Origin: Dactylis glomerata
Lineage: Eukaryota; Streptophyta; Magnoliopsida; Poales; Poaceae
Reading direction: 5' to 3'
DNA: 64,000 nucleotides
Assembly: GCA_007115705.1 (NCBI GenBank)
Contig: QXEO01000334.1
Location: forward strand, 777,567 to 841,566
Numbering within the stretch: the stretch's first letter is position 1; every line of letters starts with the position of its first letter. The position numbers were made by a program, and so were the translations under genes. A model generated the notes under the pieces. It searched no databases. It saw only the letters and a list, made by a program, of their open reading frames with translations, and was not told the DNA's origin. Of this stretch, positions 33,714 through 45,306 are shown piece by piece.

Positions 33714-34454
33714 ATGTCAGGCGAAGAAGGTGCACCGGAGCAGTGCACGGCCGCGCAGGAGGCGGCGACCTGCGACTGCGAGGAGAGCTCCCCTGAACAG
33801 ACTGAGCAGAAGCCGGCCGCCGACGGGGAGCGGTGCGCTGTTGAGCCTCATGCTAAGGAGGCCGAGTACCCGGATGAAAACGAGGATGCATACGACTACG
33901 AGGATGAGTACGACTATGAGGATGATTACGACTACGACTCTGAGTACGACTACGAGCCGCTGTTCGCGGAGCACCGGCCCAAGGTCAGGGAGGTGCTGCT
34001 GAGCTTCCCGGAGGCAGCGAACCTGGATCCTCACGAGCTCGACGCCGCCGTGGAGAGGGTCCTGGAGCAGGCCAAGCCCGAGCACGCCGACACAGCCGCC
34101 CCAGGCAAGATCCGGCTGCTGAGTGAAGACATCGAGATTGCAGTGAACGCGTTGAGGGTGCCGCCACCTGAAATCCTCCTTAACCTGGCTCCCAAGGACA
34201 TAATACCGCCGTACGAGGAGGCTGACGACGACGAGTTCGAGCAGTTCCGGGCCAAGGTCCGCAGGGAGCTCATCGAGAAGGGGTACGTCGAGGTCGACGA
34301 GGACTACTATGAGAAGCGGGACGAACTGGACGAACGGATGACCAAGAAGCTCCAGGAAGAGTGGGACCGGACCATGGACTTCAGTCGGTTCCTCGTCGCC
34401 AACAGTGAGGACGGGATCTGCTATTACTCCGAAGAACGTGGGGGCTACATATGA
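33714..34454 (+). CDS. acidic Tyr/Asp/Glu-repeat protein, unknown function
   Basis: Single-exon 246-codon frame with plant-like GC-rich coding bias, a TATA box 117 bp upstream and AATAAAAAT 3' signals. Residues 1-45 are Glu/Ala-rich with four Cys. Residues about 58-82 are a repeat of YDYED-type units, extremely acidic. Residues 83-125 form a predicted helix (HRPKVREVLLSFPEAANL). The rest is charged and helical with aromatic residues near the end (GICYYSEERGGY). No signal peptide or membrane span. It may be a nuclear or cytosolic scaffold, but no family was recognised. It lies between the two segmental duplication units, and unit B lacks a copy. The intact frame favours a real gene. Confidence 0.75.
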   Translation: MSGEEGAPEQCTAAQEAATCDCEESSPEQTEQKPAADGERCAVEPHAKEAEYPDENEDAYDYEDEYDYEDDYDYDSEYDYEPLFAEHRPKVREVLLSFPEAANLDPHELDAAVERVLEQAKPEHADTAAPGKIRLLSEDIEIAVNALRVPPPEILLNLAPKDIIPPYEEADDDEFEQFRAKVRRELIEKGYVEVDEDYYEKRDELDERMTKKLQEEWDRTMDFSRFLVANSEDGICYYSEERGGYI

Positions 34455-34590
34455 TGCGCTTCAGCACAGTCTTGGCCAACGCCATATCTATCTTCGTCTA
34501 TGTTATTTACCTAGTTTATTATCGTGCCCATCTATCTATGTTATTATTTGCGTTGTGAATTGTGATGCATCCTATGCCGAACGCTCTGTT

Positions 34591-34596
34591 AATAAA
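34591..34596 (+). terminator. polyadenylation signal of the acidic protein gene
   Basis: AATAAA 137 bp after the stop codon. Confidence 0.55.
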
Positions 34597-34609
34597 AATC
34601 AGTTATGAT

Positions 34610-35490
34610 CATTGTACAATTCTGCTTGTTTTTATATGTGTTATGATTACAATGTGCCTCTGTGTTGGGTCAAGGTTACTTCTAGTATCTCAAATCGAGT
34701 TGGACATGGTTTCTTTGTTAGTTCACTGTCCAGGCTTACTGGAGTATCTCATGCCTAATTATACAGACTACAACTACTACAAGCATGGTGCCCATGGACC
34801 AAAAAATAATATATACAGATTACAAGGCATAGTTATTGGTCAGATTCTAAGTCACATATAGTTATAGTGCCTAATCTAAGGCAAGGGGATAAGTGCTTGC
34901 ATAGTTAGGTTGAGATAAACTCTATATTCCTTTGTTCACTCCATCCATTATTGTGGAATTAGTCACTTTCCTTCCTTGCCGGTAGGTTGCACCGCTCACA
35001 ATACAAGATGATTAGCTCATCGAATAGCACTTTTGAAGTTTCAAGTTCTATTGATGTGAGAAACCTGGCCGTGTTGGGTGACACCACACGTGCATATATA
35101 CATCACGTCAACGTGATGCATGCATGCATGCATTTCACGCTACTAGCTAGCTAGCACACTACCCGAACATGCTCCAATTGATGCAAGAACAGAACACAAA
35201 GAAGCTGATTGTGCCACACCATGGAGCATGGCGCTGCAGGCCAACGTGCCGCGCCATGCGAAATGGCGCCGCACGACTCGATGCGGGACTCGCTCGTCTA
35301 ACATGGCAGTTGTGCCACACCACAACAAAAGGCGCCGCAGATACTTATGCCGCGCCGTGCTCGATGGCGCTGTAAAAAAGGATTACTCCAGTAAAATAGT
35401 TTTGCTGAAGGTTTATTTTTAAAATTTGGGTTTTTTTGTCCAAATTGCCGAGGGGAGGGGGTGACTAAGCTAAAAGAAATAGGGAAGATC
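34610..35490. other. intergenic, with a GCGCC-rich patch
   Basis: From about 35207 to 35375, words such as GTGCCACACCA, TGCCGCGCCATGC and ATGGCGC recur two or three times, suggesting a small decayed tandem repeat. An ATGC run lies at 35118-35132. No gene. Confidence 0.45.
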
Positions 35491-36425
35491 AATCCAAGCT
35501 TGCTGTACTTTCTATGCTCCTTTCCTCCGGTATGCATTTGCAAGGTTAACTACGCCTATGTGCGCACCTGGTTCATGTGTTATCATATAATGGTGTGCCA
35601 AAAACTTTTGCCACCAATGATGCATTTTTTGAATTTTTCTTGTAGATTGTGATGGGATCGGCATGTTTTGCTGCCAGAAGTGAAGATTTGCTGCATACCC
35701 ACTTTTTTTTTAGTGTAGTGGAGACTTTGGTTGGACGGTTTTCACACCCTTGCCAGAAAAATGTTGTGACGATGTTGCGGTAGTACAAATATTAATAATA
35801 AGGTAAGGGGTAGATGGACAACTTAGATTTAGACTTTTGTGTTGGGCGACCGATACTTTCTCTAGGCCGGTCGCCCGATGGATAGTGTTCGCCATATATT
35901 ATCGCCCCACATATCTACCACCTAAGCATGTATACAAGTCCTCACAGATCCTATGTTGAGCTTCTAGGGTTTGAGTTTGCTTACACAACTGCCCTGAAAA
36001 GAAGGGTAGGCTAGAGAGCGGCCATTTGGAGCTCGGGCTCCATGGAGGCTAAATTTCAATCCTTTGAAATTTTGGTTTTAAATGTCTCAAATAATTTTGA
36101 GAAAATACCATGACGTAGAAAATATTGTATTCTATAAGTGTGCAAATTTTTATACAGAAATATGTTGTACTTTGGGCCTCAGCAAAAATAACAAATCTAT
36201 GGAGGAGGGAAAACCAATCTAGGGTGAAGGCGACGCTTGGAGGCAGCGGATAGGTCAAAGAGGCAGCTAGAGGAGAAAAACAAACACGTTGTATTTTTTC
36301 AGAAAGGAAACACCCTAATTGAAACTAGAAAGAGTAAAAATAATAATTCCGTTGCCGACTGGTTCCGGCCCAACAGGGTCCGGGCTGCAATGAGACCGTG
36401 ACGGTCTCGACCTCATGGGTGATTT
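35490..36425. repeat. direct segmental duplication, unit B
   Basis: Paralogue of 31830-33545. It lacks that unit's MITEs but contains about 200 bp (36010-36200) resembling one arm of a foldback element. Confidence 0.8.
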
Positions 36426-36527
36426 TGTTTGCGGTCACCGAGTTCCTTGGCACAGGCTCACAGGTACCTTTGTTACTTGTAATAGACGGCATTTCAAAAG
36501 TTTGGTACATAATTCCTCAGAGGGCCC

Positions 36528-38248
36528 TGATACGTCTCAAACGTATCTATAATTTTTGATGATTCATGCTTGTTTTTACACCATTTGCCTATTGTTTCGT
36601 TACACTTCGTGGCACTTTTATGCATTTTCTGGAACTAACCTATTAACGAGTCGTCACAGTGCCAGTTCCCTGTTTTCTGCTATTTTTGTGTTTCAGAAGT
36701 GATACACAGGAAATATTCTCGGAATTGGACGAAACAAGTTCCTGAAGTCTTATTTTACCCGGAAGCTTCCAGAGATCCGAAGGAGAGTAGGAGGGGAGCC
36801 ACCAGGGCCCCACACACATAGGTGGCACGGCCAGCCCCTGGCCCGCGCCACCATGGTGTGAGGGCACTTGGGCCCTCCTCTGACATCGCCCCTTCGACTA
36901 TAAAGACCCCTGATGGAAAAAACCTAAGTACCCGATCAGATTTCCAGAACACATCACGATCCGCCGCCGCCGTCGACCCGAAGATCGGGAGGGTCTAGAA
37001 GCTCTTCCCGGCACCCTGCCGGAGAGGGGAATCGCCACCGGAGGTCTTCTTCATCGCCATGCTTGCCTCCGGAGCGATGAGTGAGTAGTCTACCTTGGAC
37101 TATGGGTCCATAGCAGTAGCTAGATAGTTGTCTTCTACACCTTGTGCTTCATGTTTAGATCTCATGAGCTGCCCTACATGATTGAGATCACCATTATATA
37201 ATTCTACATGTTTGGTTTGTTGGGATCCGATGAATATTGGTGTTTATGATTAAGTTGTTGTACTGAATATTATCTTTTGTTATCTCTATGTTGTTTATGA
37301 TCTTGCACGCTCTCCGTTGTTAGTAGCTATCTTGGCCGAGTAGTTGCTAGTGACTCCAAGAGGGGGTATTTATGCTCGATAGTGGGTTCATGTCTCTGCT
37401 TAACTTGGGGGAGTGACAGAAACCTCTAAGGTTGTAGATATGCTATTGCTACTAGGGAGAAAACAACATTCATATGCTCAAGGGCATATGCTTTGTTTAC
37501 ATTACACACTTTGCTTAATGCAATTATCTGTTGTTCGCAACTTAATACTTTTGGGGTGTTCGGATTGATATCCCCGGGAGTGGATTATTAGTCATAGATG
37601 CAGTTGGATGGCGGTCTATGTATTTTGTTGTAATGCCCAGAGTAAATCTCATAGTGATCTTCTTGACATATCACGTTTATCTTTATTCTATCGATTGCCC
37701 AACTGTAATTTGTTTACCCAGCGTGTGTTATTTATCTATGGAGAGACACCACTAGTGAACTGTGGACCCCGGTCCTATTTCCATCATATTGCCATCACCT
37801 GTTTACTTTACTCGCACTGTTTACTTTTCTTGCATACTTTACTGTTTTCCACTCGATACACTCATAACCTTTGTTTCAAGCAAACCGGTGAGATTGACAA
37901 CCTCATCGTAAGTTGGGAGCAAAGTACTTATTTGTGTGTGTGCAGGTTTCACGTTGCAGCTAGCAAGCAAAGCTTGGACGAGGCGCCATATATAAATTGT
38001 CCGCAGCTGTCGCAAACTAGCAAGCATCACCTTCAGTCGTTTGTCTCTCCTCTCTAAGAACGATAAACCTTGGTTTCTTAACTGAGGGAAAACTAGCTGC
38101 TATACTCATCACACCTTCCTCTTGGGGTTCCCAACGGGCTGGTCATTCACCACGCATCAAGCTAATTTTCTGGCGCCGTTGCCGGGGACTTGAGGAATAA
38201 GAAGCTCCTATATCAATTACATTCTCCCACGTCAACTACACGCTAGCA
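36528..38248 (+). repeat. 5' LTR, Athila element 2
   Basis: 1,721 bp, beginning TGATACGTCTC and ending GCTAGCA. It includes an internal primer-site-like motif at 38171-38187. The ancestral LTR end, by comparison with element 1, is CATCA at 38159. Confidence 0.95.
38171..38187 (+). other. relict primer-binding site inside the 5' LTR
   Basis: TGGCGCCGTTGCCGGGG, the same as the working site at 38259, within the repeat GCTAATTTTCTGGCGCC at 38161 and 38249. The 3' LTR has it too (43521-43537). Confidence 0.9.
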
Positions 38249-38258
38249 GCTAATTTTC

Positions 38259-38275
38259 TGGCGCCGTTGCCGGGG
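38259..38275 (+). other. primer-binding site, Athila element 2
   Basis: TGGCGCCGTTGCCGGGG starts 11 bases after the 5' LTR end, tRNA-Asp type. Confidence 0.85.
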
Positions 38276-38440
38276 AGGAAGTAGAAGACTTCTGCGAGGG
38301 GAGTTTTCGCACGCACATCCTTTACTTTGTTTTATTGCTTTGCTTTACTTTATTTATTTTACCTGCATCGTTGTTTTTTATCAAAAATCCAAAAAAAATA
38401 GAATCCTTGGTAGTTGTTATTTTTTTACTTTTAGTTCATT

Positions 38441-38998
38441 ATGATGTTCCCTAAGTTCATTATGGAGGACCTCTCAGTAGGTAGTGGTTCGATTATTGGA
38501 AAAAGTAACATTGAGGAGTTCTTTAATCATATTAGTATGCATGAGAAAGTTGAGGAAAAGTCTTTGGTTGAGCTAGCTCCTAGTATTGAAGTTGCTTCTG
38601 CTTATTTAATTCATATGTTGGAAACTAGGTTTGCTAGTCTTAATCCTTTTACGCAATACATGTTCCTTAAGCTTCATGAAATTGAGGATCCCGAAAAGAA
38701 AGCTTTTATCTTAGAAACTTTGCGCCTAGAATTTAAAGATGTCGTTATTGAAGCTAGGAAAGTTCTTAAACATTTTAATAAACTCGGTTCACCTATAAAG
38801 GTTATTAGTACCAATGATGAAGGAGCCAAAATACCTATACCTAGCAAACTCTTTGGATTGTGTGAAGCTTTCGAAAATAATTTTGACTGGATCTATCCTG
38901 AAAATCTTTTTGATGAAAGTCTTCTTCTGAAAAAACTTGATTCACAATTTTCTGCGCCTAGCTCAAAGGCGTTAAAGAAAAGCACTCTTGGGAGATAA
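38441..38998 (+). CDS. 185-codon ORF of Athila element 2, unknown function
   Basis: Open from ATG at 38441 (second Met codon at 38444) to 38998. Mostly helical and charged: KSNIEEFFNHISMHEK, LIHMLETRFASLNPF, FILETLRLEFKDVVIEARKV. No Gag capsid motif, zinc knuckle, signal or membrane segment. The last 16 codons come from sequence shared with the non-coding part of element 1 (from about 6493), so a recombination joint lies near 38950 and the natural C-terminus may have been different. AT-rich codon use resembles element 1 gag. It may be an RNA-binding or particle accessory protein of the non-autonomous family. Confidence 0.6.
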   Translation: MMFPKFIMEDLSVGSGSIIGKSNIEEFFNHISMHEKVEEKSLVELAPSIEVASAYLIHMLETRFASLNPFTQYMFLKLHEIEDPEKKAFILETLRLEFKDVVIEARKVLKHFNKLGSPIKVISTNDEGAKIPIPSKLFGLCEAFENNFDWIYPENLFDESLLLKKLDSQFSAPSSKALKKSTLGR

Positions 38999-41877
38999 CC
39001 CAATGTTTTCTTTTCAGTACTTTTTCTTTTATTTGAGTCTTGGAAGTCATTACTACTGTAATGACCGCTCTTTATCCTTTTTATTTTGTTTTTGTGCCAA
39101 GAGAAGCCTCTAATTTGAGCGAGGTAAAGATTTGGGGATGTTGCTGTCCTGAAACTATTTTTGGTGCTGCACCGTAAAAATTCGTATAAATTCTCTGTAT
39201 ATCTTTTGGACCTGCGATTTCTTGTGCATATGCCCCAGGTTATATCCAAACTTTCGTTAGATGAACACTTTTTGATTTGAGCAACAGAAAATCCTTTGAA
39301 AATTCGGCCTTTGTCAGCTGTTCTGTTTTGATAGATTTCTGCCAATATTTATTTTTGCCACTTTATCACTTTCTTTGCGAGTTCTTTTGATCATGGAACT
39401 CTTGTGGAAGTTGCTACAGTAGTATTTACTTTATATGTGGTGGTTTTGGGTTGAAACCTGAAGCAAAAAGAGGTTGATTATATGTTATGCCTACACTAAT
39501 GTTGCTAATAGATTTGTGTTTAGTTTTGTATGAAGGAAGTTTTCAAGTGTAGGGATTGGAGAATGATGAGATGAGTTAAAGAATGGACAAAAGCTCAAGC
39601 TTGGGGATGCCCATGCATCACCCCAAGAAATATCCAAGAAGTACAAGCGTCAAAGCTTGGGGATGCCCCCGAGGCACCCCTTCTTCATCGACAAAAATCA
39701 GGTCACCTCTCAAGACACTATATTTTTATTGCTTCATGCACTATGTGTTTTTCTTGGAGCGTCAGTTGTTTTAGTTTTCTTAGTTTGTTAGTTTGTTTTG
39801 TTTTCTGCAATAAATGGTTGGACCCCAACAAATTTCCTTTGGAGGAGATGTACTCGTTTTTATTTGCAAAGAACGCTCTCGTTTTCACTCTTATTAAAAA
39901 TCGAGCGTTCTTCTTTTTCTGCTACTGCTTTTGGTTTTCATTTTTGCCTTGATTTGTGTTCAGACCTTGTCATATCTTTTCATAAAGGTGTATTTTTGCC
40001 TCTGATCTTTATTGGTTTTCATCAAAAGAGGTGTCTTTAAAAATTTCAAATGGTGTTGGAAAAGAGAAAAAGCTTTATGCAAAATAGTGGTACAAGAAGG
40101 AGCTTGTGTAGACTGCGGCTTAGGCTTTTTTATGTCATGCTTGATGTCTTTTTGATAGTATGCTTAGTGGTTTTGTTGTAGCATGACTTGTCTCAAATAA
40201 CTGAGATTGCTTAATGAGCCTTTGAAAAAATCATGCGTTGTTTTTATTGTATGGAAGCATTATTTTGGTTTTCTCCTTAATGATTTATTTGGGTTGACTT
40301 GGCGCATGCTCACACATGTTAGACTCTTACATAGTCGCCAATAGCCTTCATGATCATTTAGTTTTTGACTTTTGATGCCATCTTATGCTTCTTTTAATAT
40401 CGCTTTGTCGCTTTGCATGATTATGGTCATTATTGCTCTCTTAGTTGGTCGCTCCCAGTCTTTTGCTAGCCCTCGCCTTGTACTTAGTATGAGCTCTACT
40501 CGTGCATCCAACTCCTAAAAGCCAAAGTTTTCCAAAGTGTCCACCATACATACCTACTGGCAATTTGCTATTCCAAGTAAATTTGACTTGCTTTTATTTT
40601 ATCTTCAAATTAAACTCTTACCAGTGTTATGCGAAATTCGGTCAGTAAAGCTCTCACGAACCGGAAGGCACACTTTACTTTTTCCTGTTCTAAAAATTTG
40701 ATATTGTGGTCTCTTATGTTGAGTTGTTATGCTTGCAAGTTGTAAGTTGGATTCTAGCCCAGCCATGCAGTCATGGGCAAGCTTTCAACATTGCACTTCT
40801 TATTTGAGTTGATATCGTGATCTTTTGTTTATGGATGCCCGCGGTGTGAAATGAATTGGGAATCTTGTGGGGTTCATGGAGTTTTTATATGTGTTAGGAA
40901 AACGCTGGGCCGCCAATCTAAGCCATGCATAATTCATGGTGGAAATTTGCAGCATACCCATGGTGAACATACGACGACACATCTCACAATAAAAAGCTAA
41001 ACAAATGGCAAATAAAAGAGATGTCGAGGTGTTCATTGTCTGCTTGTCCTGTCATTTTGGTGTGGGCTTGTTCCATGTCATCGGGCACGGAGGTACCCCA
41101 TTGGTGGTTCTCAATGATATGCATATATTTACAATGATAAGAGCCTTGCTTGGGACTCTAAGTAAAGTAGCATGAGGTTTGGATACTCGTATTCACGGGA
41201 CACGAGGTTTTCAACTTATGATTTGTCAAGAATATGCATCATAATTGTTCTCGCATTAATTTTAACCATTCAAGATGCTTATGATGGGGGCAATAAGAGC
41301 TCAAAGCCAGTAAGTACCATAATTTTTGAAGGTTATAAAACTTGCAATCACTGCTTCCCTCTGCGAAGGGCCTTTCTTCTACTTTTATGTTGAGTCACCA
41401 CCTTCTTCCTTTATGCACCATTAAGAGAGCATAGTTGTCATTCTTAGTATAATGTGCATTGTCCCAAAGTTTTCATTGATTGATTCATGATGTTGGTTTC
41501 ACTTGTTCTTAAATTATTTGTATCTAGTCGCCCTCTTAAACTTGAAGGTGTCCTATGCATTTATGTTTTGCTCTCTTTGAAGGACAAGCTGAAAACCATT
41601 TGTATGTTTTTCCTTATGATTTGAACACACGTTTGACTTTCATTGTTTCATTTTCATGATCTTTTGTTTGTGTTCATTTGCATGTTTACAACATGGATGC
41701 TAAGTTTCTTATTGTCAAGATTATATCTTCATGCCCATGTTTTAAGTTCTTATGATCCCAGCTCACAAATGCTTACATATGTGATCAAGATTGTGTAGGT
41801 GCATGTCACCTCAAAAATTATTGTTTTGTTATCACTTACCTACTCGAGGATGAGCAGGAGTTAAGCTTGGGGATGCT
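38999..41877 (+). other. non-coding 3' body of Athila element 2
   Basis: Collinear with 6540-9402 throughout, including the GCTTGGGGATGCCC-rich stretch near 39600. Ends with GGAGTTAAGCTTGGGGATGC before the 3' LTR. Confidence 0.85.
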
Positions 41878-43598
41878 TGATACGTCTCAAACGTATCTAT
41901 AATTTTTTATGCTCCATGCTTGTTTTTACACCATTTGCCTATTGTTTTGTTACACTTCGTGGCACTTTTATGCATTTTCCGGAACTAACCTATTAACGAG
42001 TCGCCACAGTGCCAGTTCCCTGTTTTCTGCTATTTTTGTGTTTCAGAAGTGATACACATGAATATTCTCAAAATTGGACGAAACAAGTTTCTGAAGTCTT
42101 ATTTTACCTAGAAGCTTCCAGAGATCCGAAGGAGAGTAGGAGGGGAGCCACCAGGGCCCCACACACATAGGTGGCGCGGCCAGCCCCTGGCCCATGCCAC
42201 CATGGTGTGAGGGCACTTGGGCCCCCCTCTGACATCGCCCCTTCGCCTATAAAGATCCCCCGATAGAAAAAACCTAAGTATCCGATCAGATTTCCAGAAC
42301 ACATCGTGATCCGCCACCGCCGTCGACCCGAAGATCGGGAGGGTCCAGAAGCTCTTCCCGGCACCCTGCCGGAGAGGGGAATCGTCACCGGAGGTCTTCT
42401 TCATCGCCATGCTTGCCTCCGGAGCGATGAGTGAGTAGTCTACCTTGGACTATGGGTCCATGGCAGTAGCTAGATGGTTGTCTTCTCCACCTTGTGCTTC
42501 ATGTTTAGATCTCATGAGCTGCCCTACATGATTGAGATCACCGTTATGTAATTCTACATGTTTGGTTTGTTGGGATCCGATGAATATTGGTGTTTATGAT
42601 TAAGTTGTTGTACTTAATATTATCTTTTGTTATCTCTATGTTGTTTATGATCTTGCATGCTCTCCGTTGTTAGTAGCTATCTTGGCCGAGTAGTTGCTAG
42701 TGACTCCAAGAGGGGGTATTTATGCTCGATAGCGGGTTCATGTCTCTGCTTAACCTGGGAGAGTGACAGAAACCTCTAAGGTTGTAGATGTGCTGTTGCT
42801 ACTAGGGAGAAAATAACATTCATATGCTCAAGGGCATATGCTTTGTTTACATTACACACTTTGCTTAATGCAATTATCTGTTGTTCGCAACTTAATACTT
42901 TTGGGGTGTTCGGATTGATATCCCCGGGAGTGGATTATTAGTCATAGATGCAGTTGGATGGCGGTCTATGTATTTTGTTGTAATGCCCAGAGTAAATCTC
43001 ATAGTGATCTTCTTGACATATCACGTTTATCTTTATTCTATCAATTGCCCAACTGTAATTTGTTTACCCAGCATGTGTTATTTATCTATGGAGAGACACC
43101 ACTAGTGAACTATGGACCCCGGTCCTATTTCCATCATATTGCCATCACCTGTTTACTTTACTCACACTATTTACTTTTCTTGCATACTTTACTGTTTTCC
43201 ACTCGATACACTCATAACCTTTGTTTCAAGCAAACCGGTGAGATTGACAACCTCATCGTAAGTTGGGAGCAAAGTACTTGTTTGTGCGTGTGCAGGTTCC
43301 ACGTTGCAGCTAGCAAGCAAAGCTTGGACGGTGCGCCATATATAAATTGTCCGCAGCTGTCGCAAACTAGCAAGCATCACCTTCAGTCGTTTGTCTCTCC
43401 TCTCCAAGAACGATAAACCTTGGTTTCTTAACGGAGGGAAAACTAGCTGCTATACTCATCACACCTTCCTCTTGGGGTTCCCAACGGGCTGGTCATTCAC
43501 CACGCATCAAGCTAATTTTCTGGCGCCGTTGCCGGGGACTTGAAGAATAAGAAGCTCCTACATCAATTACATTCTCCCACATCAACTACGCGCCAGCA
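41878..43598 (+). repeat. 3' LTR, Athila element 2
   Basis: 1,721-bp partner of 36528-38248, including the relict primer site. Ends CCAGCA, followed by the TSD GGCCC. Confidence 0.95.
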
Positions 43599-43603
43599 GG
43601 CCC

Positions 43604-44131
43604 ATTATGAATGAAATGAGGGCAGACCAAATATTGCCGTGACTTCTCCCGTTTTGGGCCCATTACGGTCCCGCATGTCAGTATTTCTCCGTTATGTGCC
43701 AAGCGAGTGGGTCCTGCTTGTCAAGTGTCTCCGTTTTGTTGCCTCGTTAGTTGACAGTATGTCAACTCCACCTGTAACTCTCAGTACGAACAAATCCCCT
43801 TTCTTGTCCTTCCAACCCTAGACCCCCCTAGGTCAGAGTCGAATTCCGACAGCGGCGCATGTCTACCAGCAGGAAACGAGAGGCACCATCACCGGCAGGA
43901 GCGGCGATTGCTAGAGCTGCAAGCCAGGAAAGCAGCCAGATATCTTGCAACAAGCCAGCAGTGTGGTGCAGCGAGAAGCGGAAAGCTTGCCCGATGTAGG
44001 TGTCGCCGCCGACCAAGCGAAGAGCCGGCCCGGCGGTGGCGCCGGCGACCAAGAGCAATCGGAGCAGTAGCCCTCTGGCGTCACTGGCGCGGCGCCGCCT
44101 GTAGATTGGAGGAAAAGAACAAAACTGAAAG
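43604..44131 (+). promoter_or_regulatory. promoter/5' UTR region of the PB1-like gene, with a uORF
   Basis: GC-rich from 43800. An ATG at 43860 opens MSTSRKREAPSPAGAAI and stops at 43998 after 46 codons, upstream of the gene start at 44132. It may be a regulatory upstream ORF or part of a decayed first exon. Confidence 0.4.
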
Positions 44132-45306
44132 ATGAACAGAATTGGGCCTTCTACTGTGAGTGTGAGCGCCAGAAAGCAGAGGTGAATATTTCAGATCCCT
44201 CTCTTACATCCCGATAGCACTAAGATGTTTTATGGAATGGCAGGAGTAACTGTCAGTATCACAACAATTGTAGAGAAGAAACTCACTAATTTTTGTCATA
44301 TGTTATCCGAAATTGTGGTATTATTTTGTATGCAAGTATTCCTCAATCTCTATCAAACCAACCAACATGCAAACCCAGATTTTTTATCTTATGGAAGTCA
44401 TCTCAAATTATGTTCATATCTGAAGGCTCTAATTTATCCAAAAGCAGAAAACATACTTTTTGTCTTATGTTTTCCCAAATTGTGGTATGATTAGAGAGAA
44501 GCAACTAATTTGTATCTTTTATTTCCCAATATTTTTGAGACAGCAATGATTCAGAGAACACATACAAAATAAATGTCCGAGTGAATCAGTACATTGCTAG
44601 ATTAGATTATGGCTTGGAGAGGTGTGTGGCTTTGCAGTCTGTGCAAATGAATGTGAATTGCTGTGAGATTGTGTCAGTTTCGCAGCTTGTTGATATTCTT
44701 CACGTTAGGATTCCTTGGGGATCCAAACAGAAGGCTAAGTTTGTGTGGATGAACACGAATCAGGTGTACGAACAACTTGAGCACTCCCATCAGCTGTTGC
44801 AGATTTGGGAGAAGTATAATGGTACTCGTCAGTTGGATCTCTTTGTTATGGTAGATAATATTGATGCACCAGAAGCACAGTTAGGTGCTAAAGATGTTGA
44901 TCCAGATGGTGGAGCTCCCACTGGTATGGATGCTTATAAACTAGCAGCTATTGACCATTCACAACTGTATTTAATTGCTTTGCAAGTGGATCCTTACACT
45001 GCAGTACTAGATGATGGCCAAAAATTTGTTGTGCAGAATGATCATATGGAAATAATGGTAGATCCCAAGATAATTACTGTTGACAAGATTTTTGAGCAGC
45101 TAAAGCAGAGATGTCCTTGGGGCTCTAATCAGCAGGCACGTTTACGTTGGTGGCACTTTAAGAAGAGGGATTTTATCAAAATTGTAAAAGATGACGATCT
45201 CATGCAGGTTTTCCGAAGGAAGAAATTGAGTAAGAAGGTATTTTTTATTGTTGTAATTTCAGAAATGGTTGGAGATGATAAGACTGCTATAGAGCTATCA
45301 TCTTGA
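44132..45306 (+). CDS. two-exon protein with doubled PB1-like domain
   Basis: Exon 1 44132-44181 and exon 2 44544-45306 join across a 362-bp GT-AG intron to give 270 codons in frame; the long frame of exon 2 has no good start of its own. It contains two related repeats of about 95 residues: the first around IPWGSKQKAKFVWMN with DLFVMVDN at its end, the second around CPWGSNQQARLRWWHF with VFFIVVISEM at its end. The PWGS(K/N)Q motif and fold pattern resemble the PB1/ubiquitin-like N-terminal domain of plant MULE transposases. No transposase domain follows. Such domains mediate protein pairing. An ATAAAC-type poly(A) word lies near 45446. It could be a domesticated or captured transposon fragment. 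Confidence 0.6.

Larger units (their letters stand above)
36528..43598 (+). mobile_element. non-autonomous Athila-type element 2 with extended LTRs
   Basis: LTRs of 1,721 bp (36528-38248, 41878-43598) and TSD GGCCC (36523-36527, 43599-43603). A primer-binding site follows at 38259, but an identical motif also lies inside each LTR 88 bp earlier. The body holds a 185-codon ORF in place of gag and about 2.9 kb of non-coding DNA shared with Athila element 1. No protease, reverse transcriptase or integrase. It needs proteins of another element to move. Confidence 0.95.

Noticed and set aside
37608..38057. 149-codon ORF (and copy at 42958-43416)
   Set aside because: Entirely inside the LTRs of Athila element 2, so duplicated by LTR structure; no recognisable protein.
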